NCBI GenBank assembly: GCA_036873755.1 | Contig: JAVTVY010045365.1 | Location: 1 to 64,000 of the forward strand | From: Hanleya hanleyi | Taxonomy: Eukaryota; Mollusca; Polyplacophora; Lepidopleurida; Hanleyidae | Length of the DNA stretch: 64,000 nucleotides | Direction of reading: 5' to 3' | Part shown: positions 36,992 through 48,599 of the stretch, one piece after another | Layout: each line of letters opens with the position of its first letter | How positions within the stretch are numbered: position 1 is the stretch's first letter | Made by a program: the position numbers and the translations under genes | Notes under the pieces: model-generated | Databases searched by the model: none | What the model saw: only the letters and a program-made list of their open reading frames with translations | What the model was told of the DNA's origin: nothing

Positions 36992-37799
36992 GTAGTGTTT
37001 TGGCGATCTTCTAAAACCAAGACAATGGCATACACCACAGCAAATAGACGTGACATATCCAATGTTATTGGGTCGAGGAACATTGGATGCAGATTTTGAC
37101 ACCTGAATATTGGGTCAACAGGTTTGGTGGCAGATGATTGCGACTCAATATTCTGGAGTCGGAATCATTAATCCAGCATATTTTATCAAACATTCTTGGA
37201 TCGAATATTCTCCATTCAAAAATATTTGGGTAGCAGTGACAAACTAATTTTGACAGTGTAACCGACCGAATCTGTTACTATTATAGAAACTATTTCTAGT
37301 CAATTAAGAAAAAAACAAATGTTAGAGTCATTAAACACTTTTATTTTCTGTAATACGTAAATTATTTAATAATTGGTTACCTCGATAATTACAATATATG
37401 GGTAAAATAAATTCATTGATTATGAAAATGTATTGCACATTTCCGGCAATAAAATATCGCACAAGTTATTACCTACATTGCATTGAAATATATACTTCTG
37501 ATCTAGAAGGTCTTTCCGATGACAGTCAAGCAATGCATAACATTCTGTATTGAATATTCTTATTGAAACATAAAGCAAGTTAGTTGTGAACATATTTTCC
37601 ACAAAACAGCATAATATAAATAAATTGAATAATGAATCGATGTGAAGCGAATGAAATCTACCAGCTGGGAAAAGTAGGAAGAGAAGAGTGTACAGGTTTT
37701 CTCCGAACATTTCATAAACAAAGAAAAGGGATATACTGGCGAGACAAATACAAATAATGCTCGGCGAGAGGATGCTATGCAGGGGGCCAACATAAACGT
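36992..37799. other. No gene recognised
   Basis: Unique-looking AT-rich sequence between the palindrome and the next MITE-family fragment. Open frames are short and show no domain. Confidence 0.5.
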
Positions 37800-38085
37800 T
37801 GTATTAAACATACCTGACCTCGGGGTAACTTCCAGCCCCAGTTTGTTTTCTGCTCCTATCTCTCGAACGACAAAAACTTGTGAGCTGACACTCCGTGACT
37901 TTGTAGGATATCATATTGGGGTCATTGTGAACCTATTTGCATATCCTCCCAAGCAGAGCATCATGGGTAAATTCAAAATGGCGACCACTTGGGGTACCAG
38001 AAAAGCCATGTTTTCGTCGGTTTCCTTCGAAACTCCTGCTTTTCTGCGAATATATGTTATTCTGGTTGACAAAATATTAATGTTC
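37800..38085 (-). mobile_element. Fragment of the piggyBac-like MITE family
   Basis: The reverse complement contains GTCGCCATTTTGAATTTACC and CAAATAGGTTCACAATGACC, matching 33100-33250 and 53260-53420. The outer end (GGAAGTTACCCCGAGGTCAGG on the minus strand) is a decayed terminal repeat, and the other half of the element is missing. Confidence 0.55.
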
Positions 38086-39180
38086 AAAGTGTCATCGCAT
38101 TTTCTCGAATTTTGTTCCATTTAAACACATAAACTTCCACACAACAAGATCTAAGCCAAGTGTTGAAAAACTTAGGCACTGATATATTGGAAGCATTGTT
38201 CTACTCCGCAAAGCTAACAACTGAACGGGAAATTTCGAACTTCGAAACATGAACGTTTGAAAATGGAGGGTCATTCTATCAAACGCCAAGCAAATTAAAT
38301 TGGGTTAACTTCATACCAATACATTTTACAAACATTATATTCGCATTTTTTTTTTAATTCCACAGAAATGAGCTATCCAATATTAATATCTACATGCGCA
38401 TTGACCATGTTCATAATTCCACCAATAAGACAATAAATGCCAGTATGTGTTTAAAAATCCGGTCAGGTGGGCCACAAGCTGTTAATAAATGTTGAAAAAG
38501 ACATGTCAATAAACTTTCAAGACTATATGTAGAGCTACATATGAAAGATTTCATTTCAGTCATGAACAAAATGAACAAAATACCTTTATCAATATTTTCA
38601 GTCCAGTACAGTACGAATTTCAATAGCCTTACCTAATTGATTAACGAAATTTCCACTTCGACCGTTTTGTAAGTGTAAACAATAGCAGTGCTCTAATAGT
38701 ATTGACGTATGTTGTTGTTAGTCACTTCCCAATTGTTTATTTTTCATAATTTTTATAATTCTAAAGTAGTTCTCCATGAGCTGAATTTGTAACGTTTACG
38801 TAGTAAGTTTATTACTCGGACGTCTCTATAAATGTGGCTAATTAACTTAAAGTTCAAATATTTTTTAGATAAATTGGAGCGATATGTCTAGCCTTGTTTA
38901 AGTGTCGAAATCCTTCATATAGTCTTTAAAAGGCAAATTTCAACAGTTAGGTTTATATTAATAACTCATAGGATCAATACACCGGTATCGTTTTCCATCA
39001 ACAAATTAATGTTGCGTTTAATTAGATCGTTGTTGCTGTTTTTAGTAGGGTAGCAATATCGGGTTGTTATTGAAAACAGACGTATTTTGAAAATTGGGTT
39101 TGAATATTATTTATAGTATCGGTTTGGTCAAAAACAGAATCGTTACTCAATACTGTACTTTACCAGACTGTTTATATTAT
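38086..39180. other. No gene recognised
   Basis: AT-rich DNA without an open frame or repeat I can name. A T9 run is at 38347-38355. Confidence 0.5.
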
Positions 39181-41401
39181 TAGGGTTGCAAGCCAGAGGC
39201 GTGCAAACCTCTTATTATTGGTATCGTTTTTATTATTATTTTTCCGCCGGATTTTGTGTCAATTGTACCTTGGCCGTCGTTTAACCGATGAAGTCGAAAC
39301 TTCGCATAGGTATTGGGGAAAGTGAGATCTAATGCATATCAAAAGAAGAAGCCGATTGGTCAGATGCTTCGGCGGCCATCTTGGATTTATCCTAAAACCT
39401 TCCAAAATCTTCTCCTCTGGAACCACTGGACCGATTGGCTCGAAACTTGGCACACATGTTCGATGAATCTGGGGCTCCCAAATTATGATTCGAAAAGGAG
39501 TTCCGTAAATGAAAATGGCCGCCATTGACCAGTCAAAATTGTCGGATTTTCAAATAACGGATTTTGATGGGGAAAGTGACTACACAATATGCATTGCGAT
39601 ATGGCGATCACGAATATGTAAAAAGTTTGCTCGTAGGTCACGTGGTTTGGGCGCCATCTTGAATTTTGTCAGAAACGAAGCACATCTTGTACAGCCTATA
39701 ACTCTGGAACTACGGGGGGTACCGCCTTGCAGTTGGTTGCATTATGTTGTCCAGGAGCAGCTCTTTCGGAACTATGTCAACCGTTTTCACCTAGCTTCAA
39801 TAGTTTCCCCGCTATTCTCCATCGTAATTAGCCCAAATTTGTCAATTATCGGATTTTCATGTAACGGATTTCGATAGAGGAAGTGACTATATGTATGTTA
39901 AGGGACACGCCGATGCTGAATACCGCGGATTTGTGATGGTTGAGCCTTTTAGATCTAATGAATACCCAAATAAGAAGCCGATTGATCAGATGCTTTGGAG
40001 GCCATCTTGGATTTATCCTAAAACCTTCCAAAATCTTCTTCTCTGGAACCACTGGAGCGATTGCCTCGAAACTTGGCACACATGTTCGATGAATCTGGGG
40101 CTCCCAAATTATGATTTGAAAAGTTGTTCCGTAAATTAAAATGGCCGCCATTGACCAATCAAAATTGTCGGATTTTCAAATAACGGATTTGGATTGGGAA
40201 AGTGACTACATATATGCATTGCGATATGGCGATCACGAACATGCGGAAATCTTGCTCCTAGGTCACGCGGTTTGGCCACAATCTTAATTTATCAGAAACG
40301 GAACACATCTTGTACAGGCTATAACTTTGGAACTATGAGAGGAACACTTTGTTGCATTATATTGTTCAGAAGAATCTCTTTCGGAAATATGTCAAGCGTT
40401 TCCACCTAGCTTCGATAGCTTTCCCGCTATTCTCAGACGAAGATCACCCAAATTTGCGAATTGACGGATTGTTCTTCAGTGGTAACTGTTTAAGTTAGAT
40501 CTAAAAGGAAACACATGACGTTTTGCCAAATAGGGTGACATCCAGGTCTAAAACTAATGCTGTTGGTTCATTGGCTGCGATGTGTGCTTGCAACCCGAGG
40601 ATTGCAGCTCGCTGCTATATTTGGTATCGTTTTTATTATTATTTTTCCGCCGGATTTTGTGTCAATTGTACCCTGGCCGCCGTTTAACCGATGAAGTCGA
40701 AACTTTACATGAGTATTGGGGAACATGAGATCTAATGCATATCAAAAGAAGAAGCCGATTGGTCAGATGGTTTGGCGGCCATCTTGGATTTATCCTAAAA
40801 CCTTTCAAGATCTTCTCCTCTGGAACCACTGGACCGATTGACTCGAAACTTGGTACACATGATCAATGGATCTGGGGCTCTCAGATCCGTATTTAAAAAT
40901 TTGCTCCGTAAATTAAGATGGCCGCCATTGACCAATCAAAATTGTCGGATTTTCAAATAACGGATTTGGACGGGGAAAGTGACTATATATATGCATTGTG
41001 ATATGGCGATCACGAATATGCAAAGCTTTTTCACCTACATCATGTGGTTTGGCCGCCATCTTGAATTTTGTCAGAAATTGAACACATCTTGTACGGGCTA
41101 TAACCCTGGAACTGTAGGAGGTACAGCCTTGCAGTTTGTTGCATTATACTGTCCAGGAGCAGATCTTTCGGGCATATGTCATCCACTTCAACGTAGCTTC
41201 AATAGTTTTCTCGCAATTCTCAGATGAAAAGCACCCAAATTTGTGAATTGACGGAGTGTGTATGTTCGATCTAAAACGAAGCAATTGACGTTTCGACAAA
41301 TAGGGTGGCTTCCTGGTCTAAAATTAATGCTGTTGGTTTATTGGTTGCGGTGGGTGCTTGCAACCCGAGGATTGCAACTCGTTGCTATATTTTTATCATT
41401 A
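39181..41401 (+). repeat. Tandem repeat of about 1.4 kb period with internal sub-repeats
   Basis: GTATCGTTTTTATTATTATT occurs at 39221 and 40624 (period 1403 bp), each followed by TTCCGCCGGATTTTGTGTC. Inside, AAGAAGCCGATTGGTCAGATG and GCCATCTTGGATTTATCC recur at about 39345, 39975 and 40755. Units are bounded by GTTGCAAGCC...CGTGCAAACC or CAACCCGAGGATTGCA(A/G)CTC, a short inverted word that looks like an element end. Related words are widespread in invertebrate genomes. No intact ORF is seen. Confidence 0.8.
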
Positions 41402-41404
41402 TTA

Positions 41405-41485
41405 TTCGTCAAACGCTATATAGACGATATCCTTGCTGTGGATACTCTCTATATAGATTCTTCACAAGCAAATAGCAAATGCCAC
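41405..41485 (+). pseudogene. Small fragment of the dead RT: YIDD motif only
   Basis: The plus strand reads KRYIDDILAVDT, identical in pattern to the catalytic motif in unit A and in the copy at 42263-43060. It directly follows the end of the tandem repeat, so the repeat probably lies within or next to an RT copy. Confidence 0.5.
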
Positions 41486-41871
41486 TAGGCGAGATGCGCA
41501 TGAGGGAGACTAGGATGCAATGAGGACCGGAACGCACTGATCTTTGGGCCTGAGATTTTTAACATGACTTGGCTTCCCGTAAAATTTGATTGATCCTTAT
41601 TCCTGACAGGGCGAGAAATTGTTTGTGATATATTTTAAAATGTTTCTGTAATATAACTTCTCAGGGGTTTATCTGATCAGAGCTTTTCAGGTGGGTTTTT
41701 TTCTGATCAGAAACTCTCAGTTACAGTTCAGCACTGACCAGTTTCAGGACTACCTGTGTATATTAATTAGATATTAATTTATTAAAAAAGAATCTCTGAT
41801 AGAAATAAGAGTAAAAATATTTTCGAGCAGTCGGAGTACATGTTCTGGATTGTGATGTTGATACTGAATTA

Positions 41872-42262
41872 CAACAGTCTGGTCCGTCATTCATAATTCA
41901 GCCCTCGTTCATTAAAGAATATCCGCGTCCAAAGTCAAATTCCATATTCCGTATAACAGTATTAGCGCCAAATTGAAAAAGACAATCATAGTATACATAA
42001 ACATAGGCTAGTTTCCTGCAAGAGAGAAGCTTTCAACAGTTTTCAATGATGCCGGCAAGACATAATGATTTTCCAAACATATCAAATCCGTATCGCTAAT
42101 TAGTATTAGTAATCCTAAATATTCGTTGTAATGTCGTCATCTAGAGAATGATGTATCTTAGTCACGCTTTGATTGTGACTGTTCGTATGAGCACCATGAA
42201 GATCTCGTAGTACATGGGTTCCTACGGCCCCTAGCCCCGGGTTAAACAGAATTAGACGCAAG
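41872..42262 (-). repeat. 3' tail of the dead RT element, minus-strand copy
   Basis: Continues directly from the RT stop codon at 42263 and matches 6377-6800 in reverse: TCTGGTCCGTCATTCATAATT at its outer end, GCTAGTTTCCTGCAAGAGAG, and GTACATGGGTTCCTACGG near the RT. Confidence 0.65.
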
Positions 42263-43060
42263 TTACGAAACATAACGCCATAGATCTTGCACACTACGCT
42301 CGTATTTTGCTATCAGCATGCGATATGTATAGCCAAATTTGAGAAACTTCGAGTGGAGGCGCTTGGTGGTATGGCCCTGTTTTATAAGGTTCTGCAAAAA
42401 TGTTTTTTGACGTTTATTAACCTTATCTGGCCTGCGCTTTTTGGGACCTGTCCAGGCCATTTCTCCCTTCCCCCCGAACTAATTATTTTAAATAAAATCG
42501 TCACATTTAACACAGGATCTAGTAAAAGCTACTAGGTGAGATATGTATACGCCATATGCAGGTCCCACTGGAACATTACTGTCCAGAAAGGGATGGTTTA
42601 CGATGTCGAAATTGTAATCATCTCTTTTGTCATAGAGTCGACGAGAGAGAAGATCCGCTTAATTTTCATATATACATGTATATACGTCTAAATATGATGT
42701 TCCTGTAGGGCTATCTGTAGTTTCCTTCATATCCAGTGAAGGTGGATATATATCCTTCACTGTGTCATTTATATAGCGATTACCAACAGCGAGCAGATCG
42801 TCTATATAGCGTTTGGTGAATGAGAAATAACTTTGAATGGATCGGTTTTTGAAAGTGCCTGCATATAGTCATATTCATAAGAGAACTGATATAGGTCAGC
42901 CAACAGGGGAACCCAATTAGGACCCATTGGAATACCTATATGCTGTTGATATATTGTGTTGTCAAATTTCACATAGATATTTTTAATGAGAAATTCAAGC
43001 AACTCTATAAAAAAGAAACATCCCATAAATGATATCTCTTGTATGTAGTAGAGTTACAGA
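42263..43060 (-). pseudogene. Dead RT of the GIPMG / YIDD type, best-preserved copy
   Basis: On the minus strand: KFDNTIYQQHIGIPMGPNW with PLLADLYQFSYEYDYM (about 43000-42850), then KRYIDDLLAVGNRY near 42815-42770 (catalytic YIDD), SPTGTSYLDVYTC, RRLYDKRDDYNFDIV near 42640, and VGPAYGVYISHLVAF near 42570. After a MITE fragment it resumes at KTFLQNLIKQGHTTKR and ends ERSVQDLWRYVS with the stop at 42263. Frameshifts lie between the LADL and YIDD blocks, a stop lies near 42655, and the MITE fragment cuts the thumb. The N-terminal half of the RT and any endonuclease are not visible. Confidence 0.7.
42418..42492 (-). mobile_element. Short piggyBac-like MITE end inside the RT
   Basis: TTAACCTTATCTGGCCTGCG and the following TTTTTGGGACCTGTCCAGGCC match the left end of the MITE at 32710. 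Only about 75 bp remain, inserted between the PAYGVYIS block and the thumb of the RT. Confidence 0.6.
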
Positions 43061-44461
43061 ATTCTTTATGGATTCCGACATTGATGATGTCCGTCCATCT
43101 TAAACATTCGTCTAATTTGCAGCTTGTAAAAAAATTAACAGTAGGTTCGGCATAAATTATTTTTTTTACAGCGTGCATAACTAACTGAAGTCTACAAAAT
43201 GACTACAAAATGACATTTATAATATATCACGCATTCAAGAATGTTTGGACTGCGTCGGCTATAGCTGACAAATAAATATATCTTTATATAAAATAAATAT
43301 ATCTTCATATAAGAATATTATTGAGGTAAAAGGTAAAGCTCACTGGGGATAGACAAGTCAGGATATCGATATAAGATACATGTTATACGTTTTTTAATCA
43401 TTTTAAATCTGTTGAGAACATTTCACAGTAACAATCATTCTCCGAATTAATTGTTGGTAAACACGAATTTTAAGCTCATATTATTGTACTTTCATGGAAT
43501 ACAAGCTGGTCCATTGATAGTTGCACATATTCAATCTGCATGTGAACACCGTACACCTGCATCTTGGAAAATCTGTCTTCTATAGATAGCTTAAACCTGT
43601 GAGACGAATGTGGGTGAACCCCGATTATATGTCGTGCGTTTTAACAATATGTCTATCATCTGTTTGTCTATCGTTGACGGGCGGTCATACATACCAAACT
43701 TTATTTGACTCTAGCTAGAGGCGCTGAACCATAACTGAGGTATCAGAGTTTACTTTACCGTCCCATTCACATACTGGTAATGTGTAATAAATATAGAGTC
43801 TTGGTTGATTTTCACGATATCTCCATACCAAACATGACCAGATCAGTTTTTGTAAAATATTTCACTAAATTCGATTATATTCAGTCATAATTGTGTGACA
43901 ATAAAATTAATATTAATATTGTGTGTATTGTGGGGACGGTGTTATTTTACTGTCTGAACTGAACAAACATGGGTGGATTTCTGGATTAGATTATCAGATT
44001 TTGTTCAAAATTAGATAATTTAGAACTGAATTTATGTCCCCAAATATTCCAGGTATACATGTATAATAAAACACAATTTTGCTGTATCAGATAGAATTCC
44101 AACATTCATTCCAGGGACGAGATTGATTTAATGATACAAACTGGATTGTTTCATGAACGTAGATGACATTCTGTTAGATTTCAAATTTCAAGTTGATGGG
44201 TTAGAAATTAGATAATTTATTACAGTTAATCTTTCTAGTATCCAACATGTATAAAGGGGAGTCGTATTTTATCAGTTTTAATTTGAAATGGACAGGATTG
44301 AAGCAGTGGCCCGCATTATATGAATTAGCCAAGCCTCCCTCGCCCACATACACACAGCTAAGTGTATAAGTGCTAATCAGATGAACAGGATCTAAGATGG
44401 CACATGACTCCTAGCTTTATGTGCATGGTTCAATATTTCAGCCCCACGACTTCATGTTGCA
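43061..44461. other. No gene recognised
   Basis: AT-rich sequence with no long open frame and no repeat that I can match elsewhere in the window. Confidence 0.5.
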
Positions 44462-44765
44462 TCAACATAGCAAGCGTCAGATATGGCATTCAATACTCAG
44501 CCATAGTCCATAAAGAATTTCAGAGTCAAAAATCGAAAGTATAATTATATATAAAGATGTATTTCGTACTACAGTTACCACCAATTCCAATAGTGTATGA
44601 AATAATAATAATAATAAAAGTGTATGAAATGATAATAAAACACAAGATGGTATCATTTTCATAAACAGATAAGCGATCAACAGTTTTCAATGGTGACACC
44701 AAGACGTGATGATATTCATTCAATAAAATCTTAATCACTGGTCACTATTCTGTATCCAAATGAAT
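44462..44765 (-). repeat. Decayed 3' tail of the dead RT element
   Basis: GCATTCAATACTCAGCCATAG and AACAGTTTTCAATGGTGACACC with AAGACGTGATGATATTC match the tail family, interrupted by about 110 bp that include an AAT microsatellite (44598-44618). Confidence 0.45.
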
Positions 44766-44881
44766 TTCAATCTCATTCTGAATAAAGGGTAGAACAAATG
44801 TCTGCAATGCTGAGGATATACCAAATTGATTCATAACCAATTTCTCTCTAATTTATCAATTAAAACATGATACAATAATGT

Positions 44882-45211
44882 TGTCGTAGAAAAGGTGTGC
44901 CCCGCCTAGCAATCCCCAGAACGATATAGAGCTAAAAGATCCCCCATTAAAATCCACCCTCCATTCCAGCCCGAATTCTATATGTACGTCTCGCTCATTC
45001 AATGTTCCATCCCAATCTGAACAAGAGAGCGTGCAGACTCTCGAATCGTCCGTGCCCCGAAGTATTCCGAACCTCTCTCTTCGGGACCAAACCGATTCGG
45101 GTCGGTAATGATCGGAACTATAGCCGGAAATCATGCAATCTCCTGGCATGTACGATTTGTTTCGACACGACAGGGATTAACATTCACGAGCGTATAGCTA
45201 CCTCTACAACA
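44882..45211 (-). repeat. 3' LTR
   Basis: 330 bp, bounded by TG...CA. It has 15 extra bases (AATTCTATATGTACG, about 44974-44988) compared with the 5' LTR. In the family the LTR carries promoter and polyadenylation signals; I cannot place them with confidence. Confidence 0.9.
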
Positions 45212-45226
45212 TCCCTCCCCGTTTTC
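45212..45226 (-). promoter_or_regulatory. Polypurine tract
   Basis: On the minus strand GAAAACGGGGAGGGA lies directly before the 3' LTR. This is the expected position and composition of the plus-strand primer of reverse transcription. Confidence 0.8.
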
Positions 45227-45539
45227 ATTTTTGGCGAAGGTCTTACTTCGCCTAGCTAGAACCCTTCCTGTCGCAAGCAACCGCTGTTCTAGCGCTGCCA
45301 ATGATTACTAAAACGCGAGACAAAGACATAAATTCTCCATGTTATATCACATGTGTCAAAATCCGTAACATGCAGTGTACAAAAGTACACTGCTCTCTAA
45401 AAATACCCAACTTCAATAAAATGATAAACCATTCCATCAGTCCAGTCTCGTTAACAGACTGTCTAATCATACCCAAACCCACTAAAAACAACACTCAAAT
45501 TGTCAGTCTCATGGGACTGATCACTTTATTTCTCAAAAA

Positions 45540-45770
45540 TATAATCGACGGGCCAGCCTACCAGCTTTACGGCCCAAATAAATACAATCAGCCGCATGGG
45601 ACCGCTCACTTTAATTCTTAAAAATATAATCTGCAGGCCAGCCTACCAGCTACATGACCGCAATAAATACGAGAACATTATCCAACCCAGGACTGGTATC
45701 TAGACTATAAATTGGCAGGCCAGCCTACCAGCTACATGGCCGCAATAAGCACCAGTCCGTCATACAATCC
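45540..45770. repeat. Three diverged tandem copies in the element's 3' non-coding part
   Basis: GGCCAGCCTACCAGCT followed by A/T-ACATGGCC-like bases and GCAATAA recurs three times (about 45549, 45637 and 45720), a period of about 85 bp. The function is unknown. Such repeats may replicate by slippage during reverse transcription. Confidence 0.7.
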
Positions 45771-46708
45771 ACTACTGGAACAAGCCTCTAAACTACTGGC
45801 TGCCCAGATTATATATTGAGCTCCCCATTCTCCCTCCCCTAATAATTTCAAGGCTCGCATTCGTCAGCAGCCAACAATTTCGAGTGGAAGGGCCCTTCAA
45901 GGGCGTACGCACGAAGAGTCAGAAACGTGTGTGCGCACTACACGCCCACTGATCCCAATGTAAAACGCTCTCGCAAACGGCTACCCCACGAGAGAGAATG
46001 TCTGCAGAGGAAGAACATAACCATAATTGCTACACCTCCACAGGTATCAAGCTCACATTCACAAAATCGTTGAGCTCATAACTAGAAAAGGGTTGAGACT
46101 ATAATCGAATAATGACGCATGTATTCACTCCCCGAGTGCTGGCTATCCTGCCCCACCGGATTCACAATCAATCATAACGCGAACTACAAGATATCGGATA
46201 GACAACTCTCACCAGGGCTTCATGGTGAAGACATGAGATGAAGAGGAACGTCTTCCTCAACCCCAGGTCTCCGACATGACCACCCGCACTACAGATTCTC
46301 AAACTATATCTCCAAGTCACTCCATATATTAACCTCACATGAACGTGTCACATAGCTTAACACCCACAGAAAACCCCACAAAGAACACACAATTATACAA
46401 TCTCAAACAAAAGTCACATAGAGACGCGAGTGACGCGTATATCTACCACACAATCTTCACACACAGAAATTATCTAATCACACAGCAACCATCGAACCCA
46501 GGCGTCCAGCACCCGGTTCCCTCACACAGATTACATAAACACACCTAGTTCATCACAACGCATCATCATATTCTCCCATAACACACTACACGTATAACGC
46601 CGCAATGCAAATCACAATTTCCGAACAACATCCAACTTCCGAATACACACCAGAGTTCTCCAACACACCCCAATAGTTCCAAAAATACACATTACATTAC
46701 AGAACACA

Positions 46709-48599
46709 TTACCAACGATTTGGGTCTAGAATTTTATGTATTTTGGAACGAGACAGAGTAACATCTCGGACTGCTGCAGTAAGTTCAGTAACACCTGCCT
46801 CGTCCCCCGTGGACGACCCCACCCCGTCATTTGCCGTTGCTAATTCAGCCCACCCATCTAAACCATGTCTAGCAGGACAAAAACGGCTTATGTGACCGGG
46901 TTTACGGCACAAGTAACAGAGTCGCGGTGGACGAACGGGTCGAGATGACCGACGGCTATGGGACCTCTTATATATCCCTTCCCCTTCTGCCTTACAAGCA
47001 TCAGGAAAAACCTCCCCCACCGAATCAACATTAACAGTCCTACATGTAACCGTCTGAAAATCCAACTCTCTCAGATTATAACGTGAGGAGTTCACATAAC
47101 TCAGGGCTTCCGAGATTGTTGTGGGGCTCTTTTCCATAGCAAATCTCACAGCCTGTATTTCCCTGCATCCCCTGAGAAAATGTTCCACCGCTACTCACTC
47201 AATAATCTTTTCCGGTGCATTCGGATACCCGTCCCTTGCCAACCTAGCGCATCTAAAAGCAAACTCCTCTAAAGTGTCCTCCGGACCCTGCTCTTCCGCC
47301 TGCAAACGCTGCCTAACTACACGCGGAGGTTCCCTACTATTATAATGGCATTCCATTGCTTTGAGGAGCATATCAAACGAGGTTTTGACTGCCTCCGATT
47401 GATAGCTGTAAAACACCATGGCATCGCCATGAATACAGTCCGTTAATTTCTTAAGACACTGGTCTTTATTCCACTGTCTACTTTCAGCTTCCAACTTAAA
47501 TTTAACCCTAAATGGAACCCAGTCCCCTCTGGTCCCTGAAAACACTAAAGTCTTGGGAAGCCGGGGACTTTGGCTACGGTAGCGTTCTCGGGATACATGT
47601 CGTTCGGTTGATCTCGATCTGGACGAGCATTCGCTACATTTACTAGGAGAGGCCTCAACCTCCCCCTCGGTATCAGTAGCGGACACATCGGCCAGATTCC
47701 CATTATCTATATCCCCTTGAAGATATTGTCCCCCTACCATAGCATTGTCTAAAAACAATTAATTCCTATTTACTGGGCATTGGAAGTTCGGAGCTGAAGT
47801 GTGGCCACTGGGCGGTAACTGATGGAATACATTATTTACATCCCTAGCCAGACCAGCGTCGTCCTGCTGTTCCATTTAGATCTAGTGGACATGGGGGGTC
47901 GGGAAGGGCAACTGGTGCATTTACTTGAACATGTGGTTCATTTTGATGAACAGGGGCTGCATTCAGTTGATTTGCAGTCTCTCCCCCACCCTCAATCCAT
48001 TGTTCAGGTCTATTATTCACAACAACAGGAGTTGGGTCCGCCTCACCAGCGTCCCCCGTTGTCTGTTCAGACGTCGCATGTGATGAAATCTCTGACCCTT
48101 CCCTGTTTGGAGCACTAAGCAATGCAACAACAGTTCTCATATCTAAACCCACTTGCTCCATCTTACCATCAACTTGACCTATTTGTTGACCTAATTGTTG
48201 ACCTTGCACCACTATTTTCTCATTCAACTGGCCTAACTGAAGCTCGTATGCCTTGACATCGTCATGCAACTGGCCCATTTCTACATCCAATGCATCTACT
48301 TGAGCCGTTATTTCAACTTTCCATGATCCAATGATTTCTACTAAACGACGGTCAACTAAAGCATTAATGTATTCCGGACATCCCGACAAGCCCAAACCTA
48401 TAATCTGCCCCTCTAGCACTAGATCGGCTATATGCCCGGCACTAAACTGAGTCGCCTGCATAAAATGCTTAAAACCAACCAACCTGCCCTCTTCCTGCAA
48501 GGCTACCACACGTGCACTTCGACTACTCCCCACCCCTTTCAATTTTTGCAGTGCTTCCTCTGTAGCCACTGACACATCAATGGGCCCCAAATCTGCCAT
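46709..48599 (-). pseudogene. Broken gag of the LTR retrotransposon
   Basis: The start is ATG at 48599. The first 251 codons contain a long Q- and heptad-rich coiled coil around residues 95-165, then a disordered E/T/P-rich linker. The frame must shift near 47870 to continue. In the new frame lie a serine/arginine-rich segment (SKCSECSSRSRSTERH), a capsid-like retrotransposon gag domain (VFSGTRGDWVPFRVKFKLEA ... EEFAFRCARLARDGYP), an in-frame TAA near 47760 and an in-frame TGA near 47192. The third part ends with the CCHC knuckle CYLCRKPGHISRFC near 46920-46880 and a stop at 46709. The protein would have formed particles and bound RNA. No protease or RT follows. Confidence 0.85.

Noticed and set aside
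45301..45621. Plus-strand 106-codon frame inside the LTR element
   Set aside because: It lies opposite to the element strand, spans the 85-bp tandem repeats and shows no domain.
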